Assembly (NCBI RefSeq): GCF_019097595.1
Contig: NC_080710.1
Location: 23,685,780 to 23,749,779, forward strand
Length of the DNA: 64,000 nucleotides
Direction of reading: 5' to 3'
Origin: Hemibagrus wyckioides
Taxonomy: Eukaryota; Chordata; Actinopteri; Siluriformes; Bagridae
Of this stretch, positions 39,301 to 49,389 are shown one piece after another. The translations under genes were made by a program, and so were the position numbers. The notes under the pieces were generated by a model. The model ran no database searches. It was not told the origin of the DNA and saw only the letters and a list, made by a program, of their open reading frames with translations. The stretch's first letter is position 1, and each line of letters begins with the position of its first letter.

Positions 39301-42300
39301 TGCTTGTAATGTTATGCCTGATCTGTTTATTTCTTAAATGTACTAGAAATGGTGTACAGCAGAAAAGGTTATGGTAATATGCTGCTGATTAGTGAACTCA
39401 GTCCATCTGCAGGTCAGCAGTAGTGTAAATCTTTGTGTGTGTGTGTGTGAAGTCTAGAAGCCGTAGAGGATCAATACTTCCATTAGAGTTCTGTCAATAG
39501 GCATAGGCACTCTCCCATACTGACTGGTACATTCAGCTTTATCTGCTCTCCAATCTGCAGACCAGCCTCCCAGCTGAGGAAGTGTAGGAACATGAACAGT
39601 AGCCACTTCTACACTCACAGCAATAGCAGAGATGTTGAAAAACATACATTATATTGCCAAAAGTTTTGGGACACCCCTCCAAATCAATGAATTCAGGGGT
39701 TAGGCTCGGCCCCTTAGTTCCAGTGAAAGGAACTCTTAATGCATACCAAGACATTTTGGACAATTTCATGCTCCCAATTTTGTGGGAACAGTTTGGGGAT
39801 GACTCCTTCCTGTTCCAACATGACTGTACACCAGTGCACAAAGCAAGGTCCATAAAGACATGGATGAGTGAGTTTGGTGTGGAGGAACTTGACTCACCTG
39901 CACAGAGTCCTGATCTCAACCTGATAGAACACTTTTGGGATGAATTAGAGCAGAGACTGTGAGCTGGGCCTTCTCATCCAACATCAGTGCCTGACCTCAC
40001 AAATGCAATTCTAGTGGACTGGTCAAAAATTCCCATAAACACATTCCTAAACCTTGTGGAAAGCCTTCCCAGAAGAGTTGAAACTGTTATAGCTGCAAAC
40101 GGCTGGCCAACTCTGTATTAGATTCATGCACATGTAAATGCAGATGTCCGAAAACTTTTGGCAATATAGTGTAGCTTCTTATTTCATTATTAATATATTA
40201 CATTTTACTATGATAAAATAGTCCCTTTTGTGGAATACACATGCAGGTTGCTGGGTATGTAGTAAATCGCATAACGATCACATTTAACCCAATGTAGATA
40301 AAATAAAAATAGATGGAAATGCTTAAACCCATTTGACAGTGCTGATCAGTCTGATCTCAGAACTGCCTGACCATAATTAGTATTCTGATGAGCAGGCTTG
40401 ATTTAACATCTTTTACAGGATCTCATTAGTAGGAATCAACAATTTAGGTTCCCTGTGGCTTTACAGCTCCTTGACGCCTACTGATTAATTTAGAAGAATG
40501 CCTTTTTCTTTTTTAGAGAAAGTCGGTATAAAAACATGTATATTTGCGTCATTTATCAGTACATATGCTGTAAGAGAAAACTGATCTGTTCTACAACTCT
40601 GCATTATGCTTAGATATTACAGAGCTTTATTGTTAATCAACCATGTACAAGTTTTATATAGTTCAACAAAATGGCTTATTCCAGTGTGCCATAAGACTAA
40701 GACCAGTGTGCCAAGACTTCTAGCTAATTTTACAATCAACTACTACAAATTTTTGGACAGAGCCTGACCAGAAAAGCTTGCATCATGTTGGCTCATTTAT
40801 TGTGTTTAATATTGCTTGATATCCAAACTCAAAATGTTCTTTTAAAAATCTGATTCCAGGAACTAGTTTCCAATCCATCTTTCTCCAGAAAGCTTAAGCA
40901 CACATTCACGGAAATGTCTGTAGCCTGATTACAACCTTCACAAGAAGCTTGTGGCCAGAAAAGTGTTCAATAAGTATCACAATCTCTTAACATTATATAC
41001 ACTTTTCTCCTTTAGTGTCATCAGCTGTGAAGAAGGCAAAGCGTTGGCAGAATCATGGAATGCAGCGTTCATGGAGTCCTCTGCAAAAGAGAACCAGGTA
41101 ACAAGCTATCCTCAGCACACATATGCTCTATATTACATTGTCGTTCAGTGATGTAGTGCTTTTCTCAGATACTGCGGTCTCTGGCAGGACTCAAGTTCTT
41201 TTAATGATCTTTAGAAGACATTCAGCTTAAAGTTGAACTCAGTTTCAACTTCATCTTTTACTGTTGACTCAAAAGACACACACTCCCCTGCTGAGCACAT
41301 AGCTCTACCGGACCGAGTTCAGCAAATGGAGGCAAGAACTCCTGATTTTTCTGATTCTCAACCAGAGTGAGTTTATTCCTCTGTGCTTAACGGCTGCATC
41401 AGCCCTTCCTGTGGTATGTGACTCTCGGGCATATGAGCTATCTGAGTCAGTTTGTAGGGCAAGGATTGGTTGCGACACAGTTGCCATGGCAATGAGGTCA
41501 TGTGTTGGCATTATGAGATGCACTGCGGAGGGAGAACGAGTACCTGGAGTGGAGAGTATGGACGTATGGATGAGATTATGATCTACGGATGAGAGTATGG
41601 ATGGTCATGTGACTGAGTGCTCAGGTTTCTCGTATTATTTTACTATCAGAGTCTGTGTGGTTTAATAAGCATGGCATGGTTGTCTGAACATATTTCACTG
41701 GTCAAATACTATTCAGAATTACATTGTATACGCAAAGCCATAATAATAATAATTGATACTCTTTTTCTTTAGCTGACATTGTTTTTTTTGTCTGTTTGTT
41801 TTTGATGTAGTCAAATTAGTTCTGTATAAATAAATCACATTTGTTTTATATTCCTAATACTGATACAAGATGACATTACCATGACGTTTTGGGATCTCAC
41901 TTTTTTTTTTGTGTCTAAATTTCAAATAGTGTTTTATTTATAAAGCCTTATTTAGGTTCTGTAACTTCACCGTTTTTGTTAGTGCACATATCATTTAAAA
42001 TAATAAAGAAGATTGTGCGTGAAGATGAGTTGAAGATGGCAGATTGTTTCCCTTCACTGGAACTAACAGGCCCAAACCTGTTCCAGCATGACATGGTTTT
42101 CCATGGTTGTTGTGGAAGAGCTCAAGGGTCCTGACCACAACCCTGACCTCAACCCACTCTGAAAACCTTTGAGATGAACTGGAACACTTTACTGCACCCA
42201 GACCTCTTCATCCAACATCAGCACCAATCTCACTAATGTTCATATGGCTGAATGAACACAAATCCCCACAGCCACGCTCTAAAATCTCTAGTGGGAAGCT

Positions 42301-43603
42301 TTCCTAGAAGATCAAATCGATTCAATATTAATGAGCATGCTTTCAGAACTGGATGTTCAACAAGCATGTGGGTATGATGGTCATATGTATCTTGGTCATA
42401 TAGTGTATAATTTAGGGAGAAAAAACAATTATGTTGCCGTTCCTTGTTGATTGAAAGTATGTGGTCTAAGTGCCTAGTTTAATGCTACTGCTATGATTTG
42501 CTGTGTTTGTGGTTAGTATAATTAATATCCATTAATATCTGCACTTAAAGGGATTTGCCAGCCCTGCAGTTCAGATATTATACACGTAATATCCTGTGCT
42601 TTTGACGAGTCTTAGAACTTAACACTGTTGAGCTATGTTAAAAGAAAAGAAAATTAGTTTGGACTTTTTTTCATTATGACAGTTCCCCTGACATCTTTCC
42701 AGTTGCATAAGAGTGACAGTGCCTTAATCTCAGTTTGCCCTTTGGCCCTGTGGCATTACAAAAGCTCAAACATATAAGCAGAGGCGGTCATCTGTAGTGC
42801 TCTCCTCCTGTCCACACGGGCATCATTCTGAGCTGCAGCATCTCCCTGGAGATCCACTAACTCCACAGAGGCAGACAGTGTGGAAGCTCCTAATTGAATA
42901 TCAGATCCCCAGTTTCCATCCAACTCCAAGATGAGGACACGGCTACTTTCTCTCCGAGCCGGCTGTCCACAAGACAGACCAAAAAAAAAACCACTAGTTT
43001 TATTTTTGGCCTATTTAATAAAGATAATTGGTTCCCTTTTAAGATACCTAAAATCTCCCTTTGCAGGGATGATTAGTAATTGAAGGCCATAGACTGTAAG
43101 ATATTTTTATTGAGATTGCCTCGGGGAGAAAGGTCTAACATGAGTGACATGGAAGAGATAAATTAATATGCCTTTAATTAGAATTTTCTATCTATAATGA
43201 AACTACATCATAAATGGTTTTGTTAAAGTTATGTTTGATTGTGTTTGATGACATATTTTGGATGAAAGAAGATTGAATGAAGATCTTGGACGTTTTTATG
43301 AATTTTTTTGACCTGTATTGCCTCTAGCCTGCTTGGAGTGAAACAGAAGTGGTCCTGCTCTCCAGTCACATGGCGCATCACATTTTGTGTCCATTAAAAA
43401 ATATCTAATGATGTAGTGCAATCATATATAGTATAATCTTATTTATTCATTATCTTTAGTTAAATCCTAAAGACATGACTAACCGCTTCTCTCTCGGTCC
43501 CTCTCGTCAGACTGCAGTAGAGGTGTTCAAGAGGATAATCCTGGAAGCCGAGAAGATAGATGGGGGAGCCCCTCCGGGCCGGACACCCTGCTCGCTGATG
43601 TAG
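19786..43603 (+). CDS. rheb: GTP-binding protein Rheb, complete
   Basis: Eight exons are seen: 19786-19837, 29161-29232, 33937-34004, 34781-34863, 36774-36830, 36935-36982, 41016-41097 and 43511-43603. They give 555 nt and 184 residues, the same length as mammalian RHEB. Rheb is a Ras-family GTPase on lysosomal membranes that activates mTORC1 when GTP-bound and is switched off by the TSC complex. Visible motifs are the G1 loop GYRSVGKSS (13-21) with Arg15 where Ras has Gly12, switch I YDPTIENTF (35-43), DTAGQ (60-64), NKKD (119-122) and a C-terminal CAAX box CSLM (181-184) for farnesylation. The length and sequence fit RHEB rather than RHEBL1. Intron 1 is about 9.3 kb and full of repeats. The start is the only ATG in frame with the [14 protein letters not shown] start. 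Confidence 0.97.
20163..20260. repeat. (TG)n(GA)n compound microsatellite
   Basis: About 12 TG units are followed by a long (GA)n with GGGA and GTGA interruptions. Confidence 0.95.
20646..20689. promoter_or_regulatory. CRE palindrome with two octamer motifs in rheb intron 1
   Basis: TGACGTCA (20646-20653) overlaps ATTTGCAT (20653-20660). A second ATTTGCAT is at 20682-20689. These match the CREB/ATF site and the reverse of the POU octamer ATGCAAAT. Function is inferred from the motifs only. Confidence 0.45.
20846..21122 (+). repeat. SINE-like repeat with tRNA-like head
   Basis: The head reads 'ggcatggtggtggttagcatg', an A-box-like motif. About 45 bp later comes 'ggggttcgattccca', a B-box match. 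The body has 'gtttcctcccacactccaaagacatg' and ends 'ctccctgtgaccctgtgtagg'. The same architecture occurs inverted at 23755-24078. Degraded relatives are at 23020-23280, 50520-50710 and 57830-58010. Confidence 0.7.
21335..21374. repeat. (GATA)n microsatellite
   Basis: About ten GATA units, followed by 'ctttattcatcccaaagggaaatt', a common fish LINE 3' tail motif. Confidence 0.95.
21515..22762 (+). mobile_element. Tc1-like transposon, copy 2 (full length)
   Basis: The TIRs are 'cactatattgccaaaagtattcgctcacc' and 'ggtgagcgaatacttttggtaatatagtg', with TA on both sides (21513-21514 and 22763-22764). It is nearly identical to copy 1 but in the opposite orientation, inside rheb intron 1. The transposase starts at ATG 21649 and is interrupted by one TGA at 21949-21951. 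After that the frame is open to 22680. Without the stop it would be 343 codons, the usual Tc1 length. Confidence 0.96.
21649..22680 (+). pseudogene. Tc1 transposase with one in-frame stop (copy 2)
   Basis: The N-terminal part (101 codons, 21649-21951) has paired helix-turn-helix motifs ([16 protein letters not shown] and an AT-hook-like RSGRPRK). After the TGA the frame continues (ORF start at 21958) with the catalytic domain. The DD34E residues are Asp in LWSDQS, Asp in QHDCAPVH and Glu in NPIEHLW, with 34 residues between the last two. The same stop is present in copy 1. As it stands no full-length transposase can be made. Confidence 0.92.
23755..24078 (-). repeat. SINE-like repeat, inverted relative to 20846-21122
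   Basis: Read on the minus strand it has an A/B-box-like head. 'ttagtggttagcactgttgcc' is followed by 'ggttcaagtcccgggttcgaac'. The body 'ggtttcctcccacagtccaaa' follows, then a tail. It is a common fish interspersed repeat and is followed on the plus strand by (AAAT)n at about 24098-24119. Confidence 0.7.
24163..24630 (+). mobile_element. Decayed Tc1-like element in rheb intron 1
   Basis: The left end has 'gaaagtatgtggtcatctaataatcacaccc' and the right end 'ggtcagatgtccacacacttttgaccttatagtg', a degraded TIR pair. The interior keeps transposase traces such as [18 protein letters not shown] and an 'aaccgctttgggatgaactgga' motif. Frames are broken. It is related to the elements at 13329-13722 and 42045-42405. 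Confidence 0.7.
25640..28000 (+). mobile_element. L2-type LINE ORF2 remnant
   Basis: Broken plus-strand frames follow the order of a fish L2 protein. Endonuclease end-like sequence ([13 protein letters not shown]) lies near 25806. It is followed by [25 protein letters not shown] (26750 onward), [20 protein letters not shown] (27020 onward), a damaged YADDTQ-like region, then [11 protein letters not shown] (27596 onward) and [22 protein letters not shown] (27770 onward). Multiple frameshifts and stops make it inactive. A SINE-like insertion interrupts it at 26045-26277. Confidence 0.88.
26045..26277 (+). repeat. SINE-like repeat nested in the L2 LINE
   Basis: The segment begins 'caattcaatttcaattcaattt' and includes 'atagcacttttaacaatgaacattgtctcaaagcagc'. 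It ends with 'gaagaaaccttgagaggaaccagactc' and 'gggaacccag'. The LINE reading continues on both sides, so the insertion came later. Related pieces are at 30575-30705 and, inverted, at 61502-61745. Confidence 0.75.
28614..28828 (+). repeat. Dispersed repeat ('tttatttgtcaca...ccttgctcaagg' type)
   Basis: It begins 'ttgtctttatttgtcacatacattactgcac' and continues through 'ggggccttgctcaaggg', 'cagcttggcggtgctgggg' and 'cttgagccctgatctt'. It ends in 'agctaccaccacccc'. A second copy at 30712-30953 has the same order of motifs. Confidence 0.75.
29233..33936 (+). other. rheb: rheb intron 2
   Basis: It contains (TG)n at 29320-29341 and repeats at 30575-30705 and 30712-30953. A GA/AAG-rich tract lies at 33208-33245, and a GC-richer stretch at 33290-33365 contains a CCCCGGGG core. 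The remainder is unique-looking, with no supported exon. Confidence 0.6.
30575..30953 (+). repeat. Two adjacent dispersed repeats in rheb intron 2
   Basis: The interval 30575-30705 is a short relative of the repeat at 26045 ('ggaaaccttgagaggaaccagactgagaaggg'). The interval 30712-30953 matches the organisation of 28614-28828 ('ttaagggccttgcacag', 'cagcttggcggtgctggg', 'gaaccccgatc'). Confidence 0.7.
38781..39325 (-). mobile_element. Short Tc1-like non-autonomous element (GGCATAACATTATG ends), copy B
   Basis: The ends 'caggcataacattatgaccac' and 'gtaatgttatgcctg' are inverted, with TA before the left end. On the minus strand the transposase N-terminus reads [19 protein letters not shown], then [20 protein letters not shown]. 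The internal junction to the 3' end is at the same place as in copies A and C. Confidence 0.87.
39647..40171 (+). mobile_element. Deletion-derived Tc1-like element (TTTTGGGACACCCC ends)
   Basis: The left end 'attatattgccaaaagttttgggacacccc' and the right end 'gtccgaaaacttttggcaatatagtg' are inverted and flanked by TA. The N-terminal half of the transposase is deleted. The remaining frame (39654-39962) has [20 protein letters not shown] and ends early at TGA. It is related to 57093-57628 and lies in rheb intron 6. Confidence 0.9.
41098..43510 (+). other. rheb: rheb intron 7
   Basis: It contains a decayed Tc1-like remnant at about 42045-42405. The remainder is AT-rich with no supported exon. 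The acceptor 'ctctctcggtccctctcgtcag' ends at 43510. Confidence 0.65.
42045..42405 (+). mobile_element. Decayed Tc1-like remnant in rheb intron 7
   Basis: The right end 'atcttggtcatatagtg' followed by TA resembles a Tc1 terminus. The interior has transposase-like pieces, such as 'ctcaacccactctgaaaacctttgagatgaactgga' in short matches. The left end is not recognisable. Confidence 0.55.
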
Positions 43604-44250
43604 ATTCGCACTCCCTGCCTGTCCTGACCACTGGAGGACACACACGGACCTTTCTGGAGAACGCTTTCTATCAGTCCTTTAGTTAAGGGAACACTTGAAT
43701 TTTTGGCTTGGGTCAGGGCGAGGTGTCAGGGTTCAGCTTGAGGGTTTGGATTGGGTTTAACAGTTAGAGTTAAGCACAGCTAATGATAAATGTTCACCAG
43801 AAAAGTCTGTTTGGAGTCCACTACCCCACCCGAACTCCCCACAACCCCCACCTCCTTACCACAACACTGGACACTGGGAAATCCCTCTACTTGAAGTGGC
43901 TAACTGCCTGTTTTCCTCCATCAAAATGTTGACTTTTCTTTTTAACCTTCTTTTTTATACTTCATTTCATTTTAATTTTTGTTGTCTATTTTTTTTTTTT
44001 AATATTCTTTTGGAAAATACACTGACTCCTCAGCTGCACTCCTCTCTTCATCTCTCTCTTTCTCTCTCCCTCCAGCCATCCCTTCTTCTCCACTACAAGC
44101 AAACCCCTATGAAATACTGAGCCTTACTTTCTCACCGCTCATCTCCCCTCATCTCTTTTCTACCCTTCTCTTTACTCCCAAATCATTATCAATTTGTATA
44201 TTGTATTTCTTAAACAGTAATAATGGCCAATAAAGTTTCCAGCATTCATT
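43604..44250 (+). terminator. rheb: rheb 3' UTR with polyadenylation signal
   Basis: A canonical AATAAA at 44229-44234 lies about 630 nt after the TAG stop. The UTR has a T-rich stretch (43930-44010) and a CT-rich stretch (44040-44090). Cleavage shortly after 44245 is inferred. Confidence 0.75.
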
Positions 44251-45129
44251 CTCCTATGTAATGAATGATGTTTAACTTTTTTTGATTGTAATCATTAAAT
44301 GCAGCATTTTGTTTCACTACATCTCGAGTTCTTTCCTCTGCTGGTCTTTCATAAACAATTTTACAGATTTTAATCAGTAAAATTAAAATCTAATGCAGAT
44401 GTACTGTTATAATCTAATAGCATGGTATATATACTATAGATATACATTTTTCAGTGTTCTGATAGTAGACTGAGATGGGGGGGTGTAATAAGCAATAACA
44501 TATTTGAGTATGTAAGGTGCTAAAGTGACTGTGGTGTTAGGAAGGTGTAGGAATCATCTGAAGATGCACAGTATTTAGCGTCGACATTTACATGAAACAC
44601 TCAGTGACTAAAACCCAATTTGGGGATGTTCCGATATTTTCGGTTAGATTGATTTAATAAGATTTCCATTTTGAAAAATCACCACCACCAATAAATGTCT
44701 GAATACTGCTGGAGCAAAAACCTCTGCCCTGGAACCTGATACAGCACATTGGCTTTTTCACTTTAAGCATGTGTAATTCAATAAGACACTGCAGTGCACA
44801 GCAGCTAGTGTTCACCCAGAGTGCAAGGGAGTCCTGTCCACCCTACCCCACCCCTCACACGTGCACACACTGCAGTGGTGTGTAGTTTCATACCACGATG
44901 CTATACTAGGATAACTACTAGCATTTATTTATGAGGAGTGTGTGTGTGTGCACAGTATGCTGCATCCCATACAGGGTTTATTACCAGCTGATGGCTCTAC
45001 TACGACCTTAAGCATGATAATGCAGTTACTGAACTTGAATGAATAAATGAGTTATATTTAAATCAGCTTTTTTACCTTGGCCTAGTTAAAGATCATGGGA
45101 ACTATACCACAAATAATACTGATTATTAC

Positions 45130-45163
<34 letters not shown>

Positions 45164-45204
45164 GATTATACATTGAATAATAGTCATGGAATAATGATGA
45201 CTAT

Positions 45205-45723
45205 AGGCATAACATTATGACCACCTGCCTAATATTGTGTTGGTCCTCCTTTTGCTGCCAAAAGCCCTGACCCGTCCTGCACTGTGTATTCTAACACCTT
45301 TCTATCAGAACCAGCATTAACTTCTCCAGCAATTTGAGCAACGTCTGATGGATCGGATCACACAGGCCAGCCTTTGCTCCCCACGTGCATCCTTGGCCGC
45401 CCATGACCCTGTCGTCGGTTCACCACTGTTCCTTCCTTGGACCACTTTTGATAGATACTGACCACTGCAGACCGGGAACACCCCACAAGAGCTGCAGTTT
45501 TGGAGATGCTCTGATCCAGCGGTCTAGCCATCACAATTTGGTCCTTGTCAAACTCGCTCAAATCCTTACGCTTGCCCATTTTTCCTGCTTCTAACACATC
45601 AACTTTGAGGACAAAATGTTCACTTGCTGCCTAATATATCCCACCCACTAACAGGTGCCATGATGAGGAGATCATCAGTGTTATTCACTTCACCTGTCAG
45701 TGGTCATAATGTTATGACTGATA
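45205..45723 (-). mobile_element. Short Tc1-like non-autonomous element (GGCATAACATTATG ends), copy C
   Basis: TA and then 'ggcataacattatgaccacctgcc' open the left end. 'ggtcataatgttatgactg' closes the right end. The minus-strand N-terminal transposase frame (45358-45597) reads [20 protein letters not shown] and [20 protein letters not shown]. It shares the deletion junction of copies A and B. Confidence 0.88.
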
Positions 45724-45724
45724 T

Positions 45725-45842
<118 letters not shown>

Positions 45843-46315
45843 TAGAATGAAATAGTGGTACTATAATATATAAGGTATATGGAATGTCAAAATATTATTT
45901 TATTATTTTGAATAGAGCATAATTTTCGAATGGACCATCTGTTTTAGCACGTGATCTTTTCCTTAAAAAGGAAAACTCCAAATACACAGAATCTGTGTTC
46001 CTGCACCTGTATAGCTTACGAGTGTATTACAGGCAGAACAAAGTCGAAGAGAGAAGAAAGGTCATGGCAATTAGAGCTTTGAGCTTTTCTGTTTCTCCTT
46101 CTGTTAACACCTTTTTAACGTCCCTTCACCTGGTTTCCATGGTTACACGGGGACCGTACACAAGCCCCTCACAAAGGGCAAACAGCAAGCAATATCATAT
46201 AGGATACAGCACTCTGTATTGAATGCTGTAAAGAGCAGTGTTGGCCTGCGCACATGGCACAACGTCAAGCAAAGCAAAATCTATTGTTCATCTTGCTCTG
46301 AGCCAAATCCCAGAA

Positions 46316-46506
46316 TCAGCAGTGCTAAGAGTGAACAGAAAATGTCCAGCAAGCAAAAGCCATAAGCTCTCTATTGTGGAGCCTTTGTTGGGCAAACATT
46401 GCGATACAGCGAGGCACACGACAACCCATATATATTGGGGTGTCCAAATTTTTCACTGTCACACTTTCTTTCGTGTGGGTCAGGTCGGACAATCTCCAGT
46501 GGAAAA
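46316..46506 (+). promoter_or_regulatory. crygn: crygn promoter region with TATA box
   Basis: A TATA-like ATATATA lies at about 46428-46434, roughly 75 bp upstream of the ATG at 46507. This spacing fits a crystallin-type promoter with a short 5' UTR. A TCAGCA at 46317-46322 is the reverse of TGCTGA, the half-site bound by lens large Maf proteins. It is an inference from position and motif only. Confidence 0.5.
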
Positions 46507-48571
46507 ATGTCACAGTATTCTGGAAAGGTAAGCATCCAGGCCAATTAGGAGCACATACATCATCACATGTCATCAGAATGCAGTCTCACACAGCATCCAC
46601 AGGAGCACTGCTGGGAATTTGGAGATGGCTGAATGGTTCCTGAAATGATTGACACTTTTCACGTCATCATTATCACAAAATTGAAGATCTAAAAATAGAA
46701 AACAAACTGAAAAACAGCCGATTTTCCGTTGTGTTTTATTAAGAAGACTAAAAGAATTTGACGTAACTGAGGTTTTGATTGCTGTGACAAGCCTTTTGGA
46801 ACTTTTCAGGCATGACTGCAATATATTTGCACTCTGTATATTTGGGATTCAGCTAAAAAAAACAAAAAAACCAGCAAAGTGTCACAGTAGTCCTATAAGG
46901 TATTGTCCAGCTATTATGTTGTTACATGTTGCACAGTGAGATTAATCTCTTTTCTATAAGATCTGATCGAATATACGATACATTTTCCTGTCCACTCCTT
47001 GACTGTTTAACCTTGCTAGTCTGCCAAATGCCGTAAATTAATATAAAATGATACTGAAACCTGTCCTACCTGCTGCTCCTTCCTCTCAGATTATATTTTA
47101 TGAGGGAAGATGCTTCACCGGCAGGAAGCTGGAGGTCTACGGAGACTGCGATAACTTCCAGGACCGTGGCTTCATGAACAGGGTGAACTCTATCCGTGTG
47201 GAGAGCGGAGCTTGGATCTGTTATGACCACCCTGACTTTAAGGGCCAGCAGTACATCCTGGAGCGTGGAGAGTACCCCGAGTTCCAGCGCTGGAACTCCC
47301 ACAATGACCACATGGGCTCCTGCAAGCCTGTCAGGATGGTGAGATGCTGTAATTTGAACTGAAATTCATTAAATTATATCATCGAAAATGAATATGCTGA
47401 CCTTGACCTAAAACTAGTTTGCTGTACAAGAGTTCAAATGGCAAATTGTGTTTAAAGAAGGATTACCATTAGCAACACATTGTTTCTGCTCCACAGCACG
47501 GAGAGCACTACAGGATCGAGCTGTACGATGGAGGCAACTACTCAGGTCACTGTATGGAGCTGTGTGATGACTGTCCCTTCCTGCAGAGCTGTGGCTATGG
47601 CAGGCCCTGCGTCAACTCTGTCAGGGTATTCGGAGATGGAGCGTAAGTGCCACTTAAAAACACACGCTTCGACGATCTCATCATCTTTCACATACGCTAA
47701 AAATCTGAAAACCTCTCTATTTGTTTTGTAAGTGAATGCACTAGGCTACTGTAATGTTTTTTTTTTTTAAACCATTATCTCTAAATAGATGGAATACATA
47801 ATACTCCATTACAGTCTTACAGCCAGATGCAGTAAATAATCAATAAGTAAAGTAAATAACGGAAGCTAGTGATTACTTTATCGTGTAAGCCATCCCAACG
47901 CTTTGATTACATTTATATTTCTATTTAATCACATGATAGAGATTATTATTTTTCAGCATTTTAGAATAGAAATGAAGTTTTACGGCACAAATCAAAACTA
48001 TTTTAGGTTTGAAATTTTTCACGATGTTCCTGATGAAGCATTACACACTCCCTCAGCTTCAGGGAGCTTTTACACACACACACACACAAAAAGGTTGAGG
48101 CTGAGCTCATCACTACTTCAAAAGAAAAACTTTAAAGTTATACATGCTCATTAATTTCACTATTTGTATAGACTGTAAAAACAAACCATGACGTTTTATA
48201 TATATGCAATTCATTGTCCATATTTCTGACCGGTAGTGTAGACACAGAGCAAAAAAAGATTCATTTCCTTCACTTTTATTTTGCTACAAGAAAAACAGAA
48301 GTGTTTCTTTAGTCTTTTCTTTAACAAGTTTTATATATATATATTTTTATATTATATTTAACCAGATTTCTATATTTGATATGTTTTCATTTAACTGAGC
48401 AGTTCAGGCTTATAATGTATGTTTCCTGTTTGAAGCTGGGTGATGTACGAAGAGCCTAACTTCCGTGGCCGTATGTACATTGTGGAGAGAGGATACTACT
48501 GCAGCCACAACGAGTGGCAGGCCCAGACCCCCAACATCCAGTCCATCCGCAGGATTGTTAACTACTTCTAA
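46507..48571 (+). CDS. crygn: Gamma-N crystallin, complete
   Basis: Four exons are seen: 46507-46527 (only 7 codons, MSQYSGK), 47090-47338, 47497-47642 and 48436-48571. They total 552 nt and 183 residues. It encodes a structural lens protein made of two beta-gamma domains with four Greek-key motifs. Exon 2 holds the whole N-terminal domain (FYEGRCFTGRKLEVYGDCDN, then HPDFKGQQYILERG). The C-terminal domain is split between exons 3 and 4 (LYDGGNYSGHCMELCDDCPF, then YEEPNFRGRMYIVERG). This gamma-like first half and beta-like second half is the known hybrid gene structure of the gamma-N family. The start was chosen because MSQYSGK plus a GTAAGC donor matches the family N-terminus. An in-frame ATG at 47048, in the intron, would give an atypical start. 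Confidence 0.96.
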
Positions 48572-48690
48572 ACCTCCATCTCTCTTTTCCTGTCCCCTTC
48601 TCATTCATACCTCCTTCTACCAGGCCACAGACTGTTACTATTCCCACTCACATAATGTAAAATAAATGACTGAGTGCTACAACAAAAAGA
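48572..48690 (+). terminator. crygn: crygn 3' UTR and polyadenylation signal
   Basis: AATAAA at 48661-48666 lies 90 nt after the TAA stop, giving a short 3' UTR as expected for crystallin genes. Confidence 0.8.
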
Positions 48691-49389
48691 CAACAATTTT
48701 ATTAAATGTGTGTCTGTGTCTCATTACGCTGAACTAAATGAGAATCTATGAGCTGTTCCATACAAATACCATTAGTTCATACGAATACATTACATAACAC
48801 TACGTACAGTCAGAATAAATAGACTTCGAACACCAAACTGATTAGGAATTTGCGAAAAAAAAAAACAATAACAATCATATAAATCAGAAATGTGTCAGAA
48901 ATTATTATAACTATGTTATAAATGGACTCAGGACATTAATAACAGATCACTAATTGGTTTCATTAATGACATTTATTTTAAAAGAGTTTGAACTAAAAGA
49001 AAAATGAACACAGATGAAGATTTTAAGGTACACCGTAATATAAAGGACTGAAAATCTACTTCAGATTACAACAGAAAACTCAAACCAAATATCTGCTGGT
49101 GATAATGTTTTAAAGAGCAAAGCTTCATTCAAAATAAGTTTGAATCTGTATAAACAAATACGATTTGCACTTTTTCTTCCAGCATCCATGTCAGACTTAA
49201 GCTGTTACTGTAATGCAAAGAAGAAGAAAAAATTAAGGGATAAAATCAAAGCTCAAAGTACATTTGAAAATGCTGTTAGTTATTGCCTTGTAGCCAAGTG
49301 CTGGTCCAGGCTCAGATCCAGGGGCTAATGATGTCCTAACACTCTAAACTGACCTCACATGACTGTAGAAATCACATATGAGCAGCTCT
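48691..49389 (-). terminator. nub1: nub1 3' UTR and candidate polyadenylation signal; tail-to-tail with crygn
   Basis: On the minus strand AATAAA occurs as TTTATT at 48972-48977, about 415 nt after the nub1 stop. The crygn signal is 300 bp away on the opposite strand, so the two genes converge closely. A plus-strand ORF at 49140-49328 has no protein features. Confidence 0.55.

Larger units (their letters stand above)
34005..41015 (+). other. rheb: rheb introns 3-6
   Basis: The short intron between 36831 and 36934 is unremarkable. The long intron 36983-41015 carries the short Tc1-like copy B and the deletion derivative at 39647-40171. A (CA)/(TA) tract follows exon 3 at 34009-34050. No extra exon is supported. 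Confidence 0.6.

Noticed and set aside
47048..47362. ATG at 47048 as the crygn start
   Set aside because: The residues before IIFYEG are unlike any gamma-N N-terminus, and a CTCAG acceptor lies at 47085-47089. The MSQYSGK exon at 46507 is a better start.
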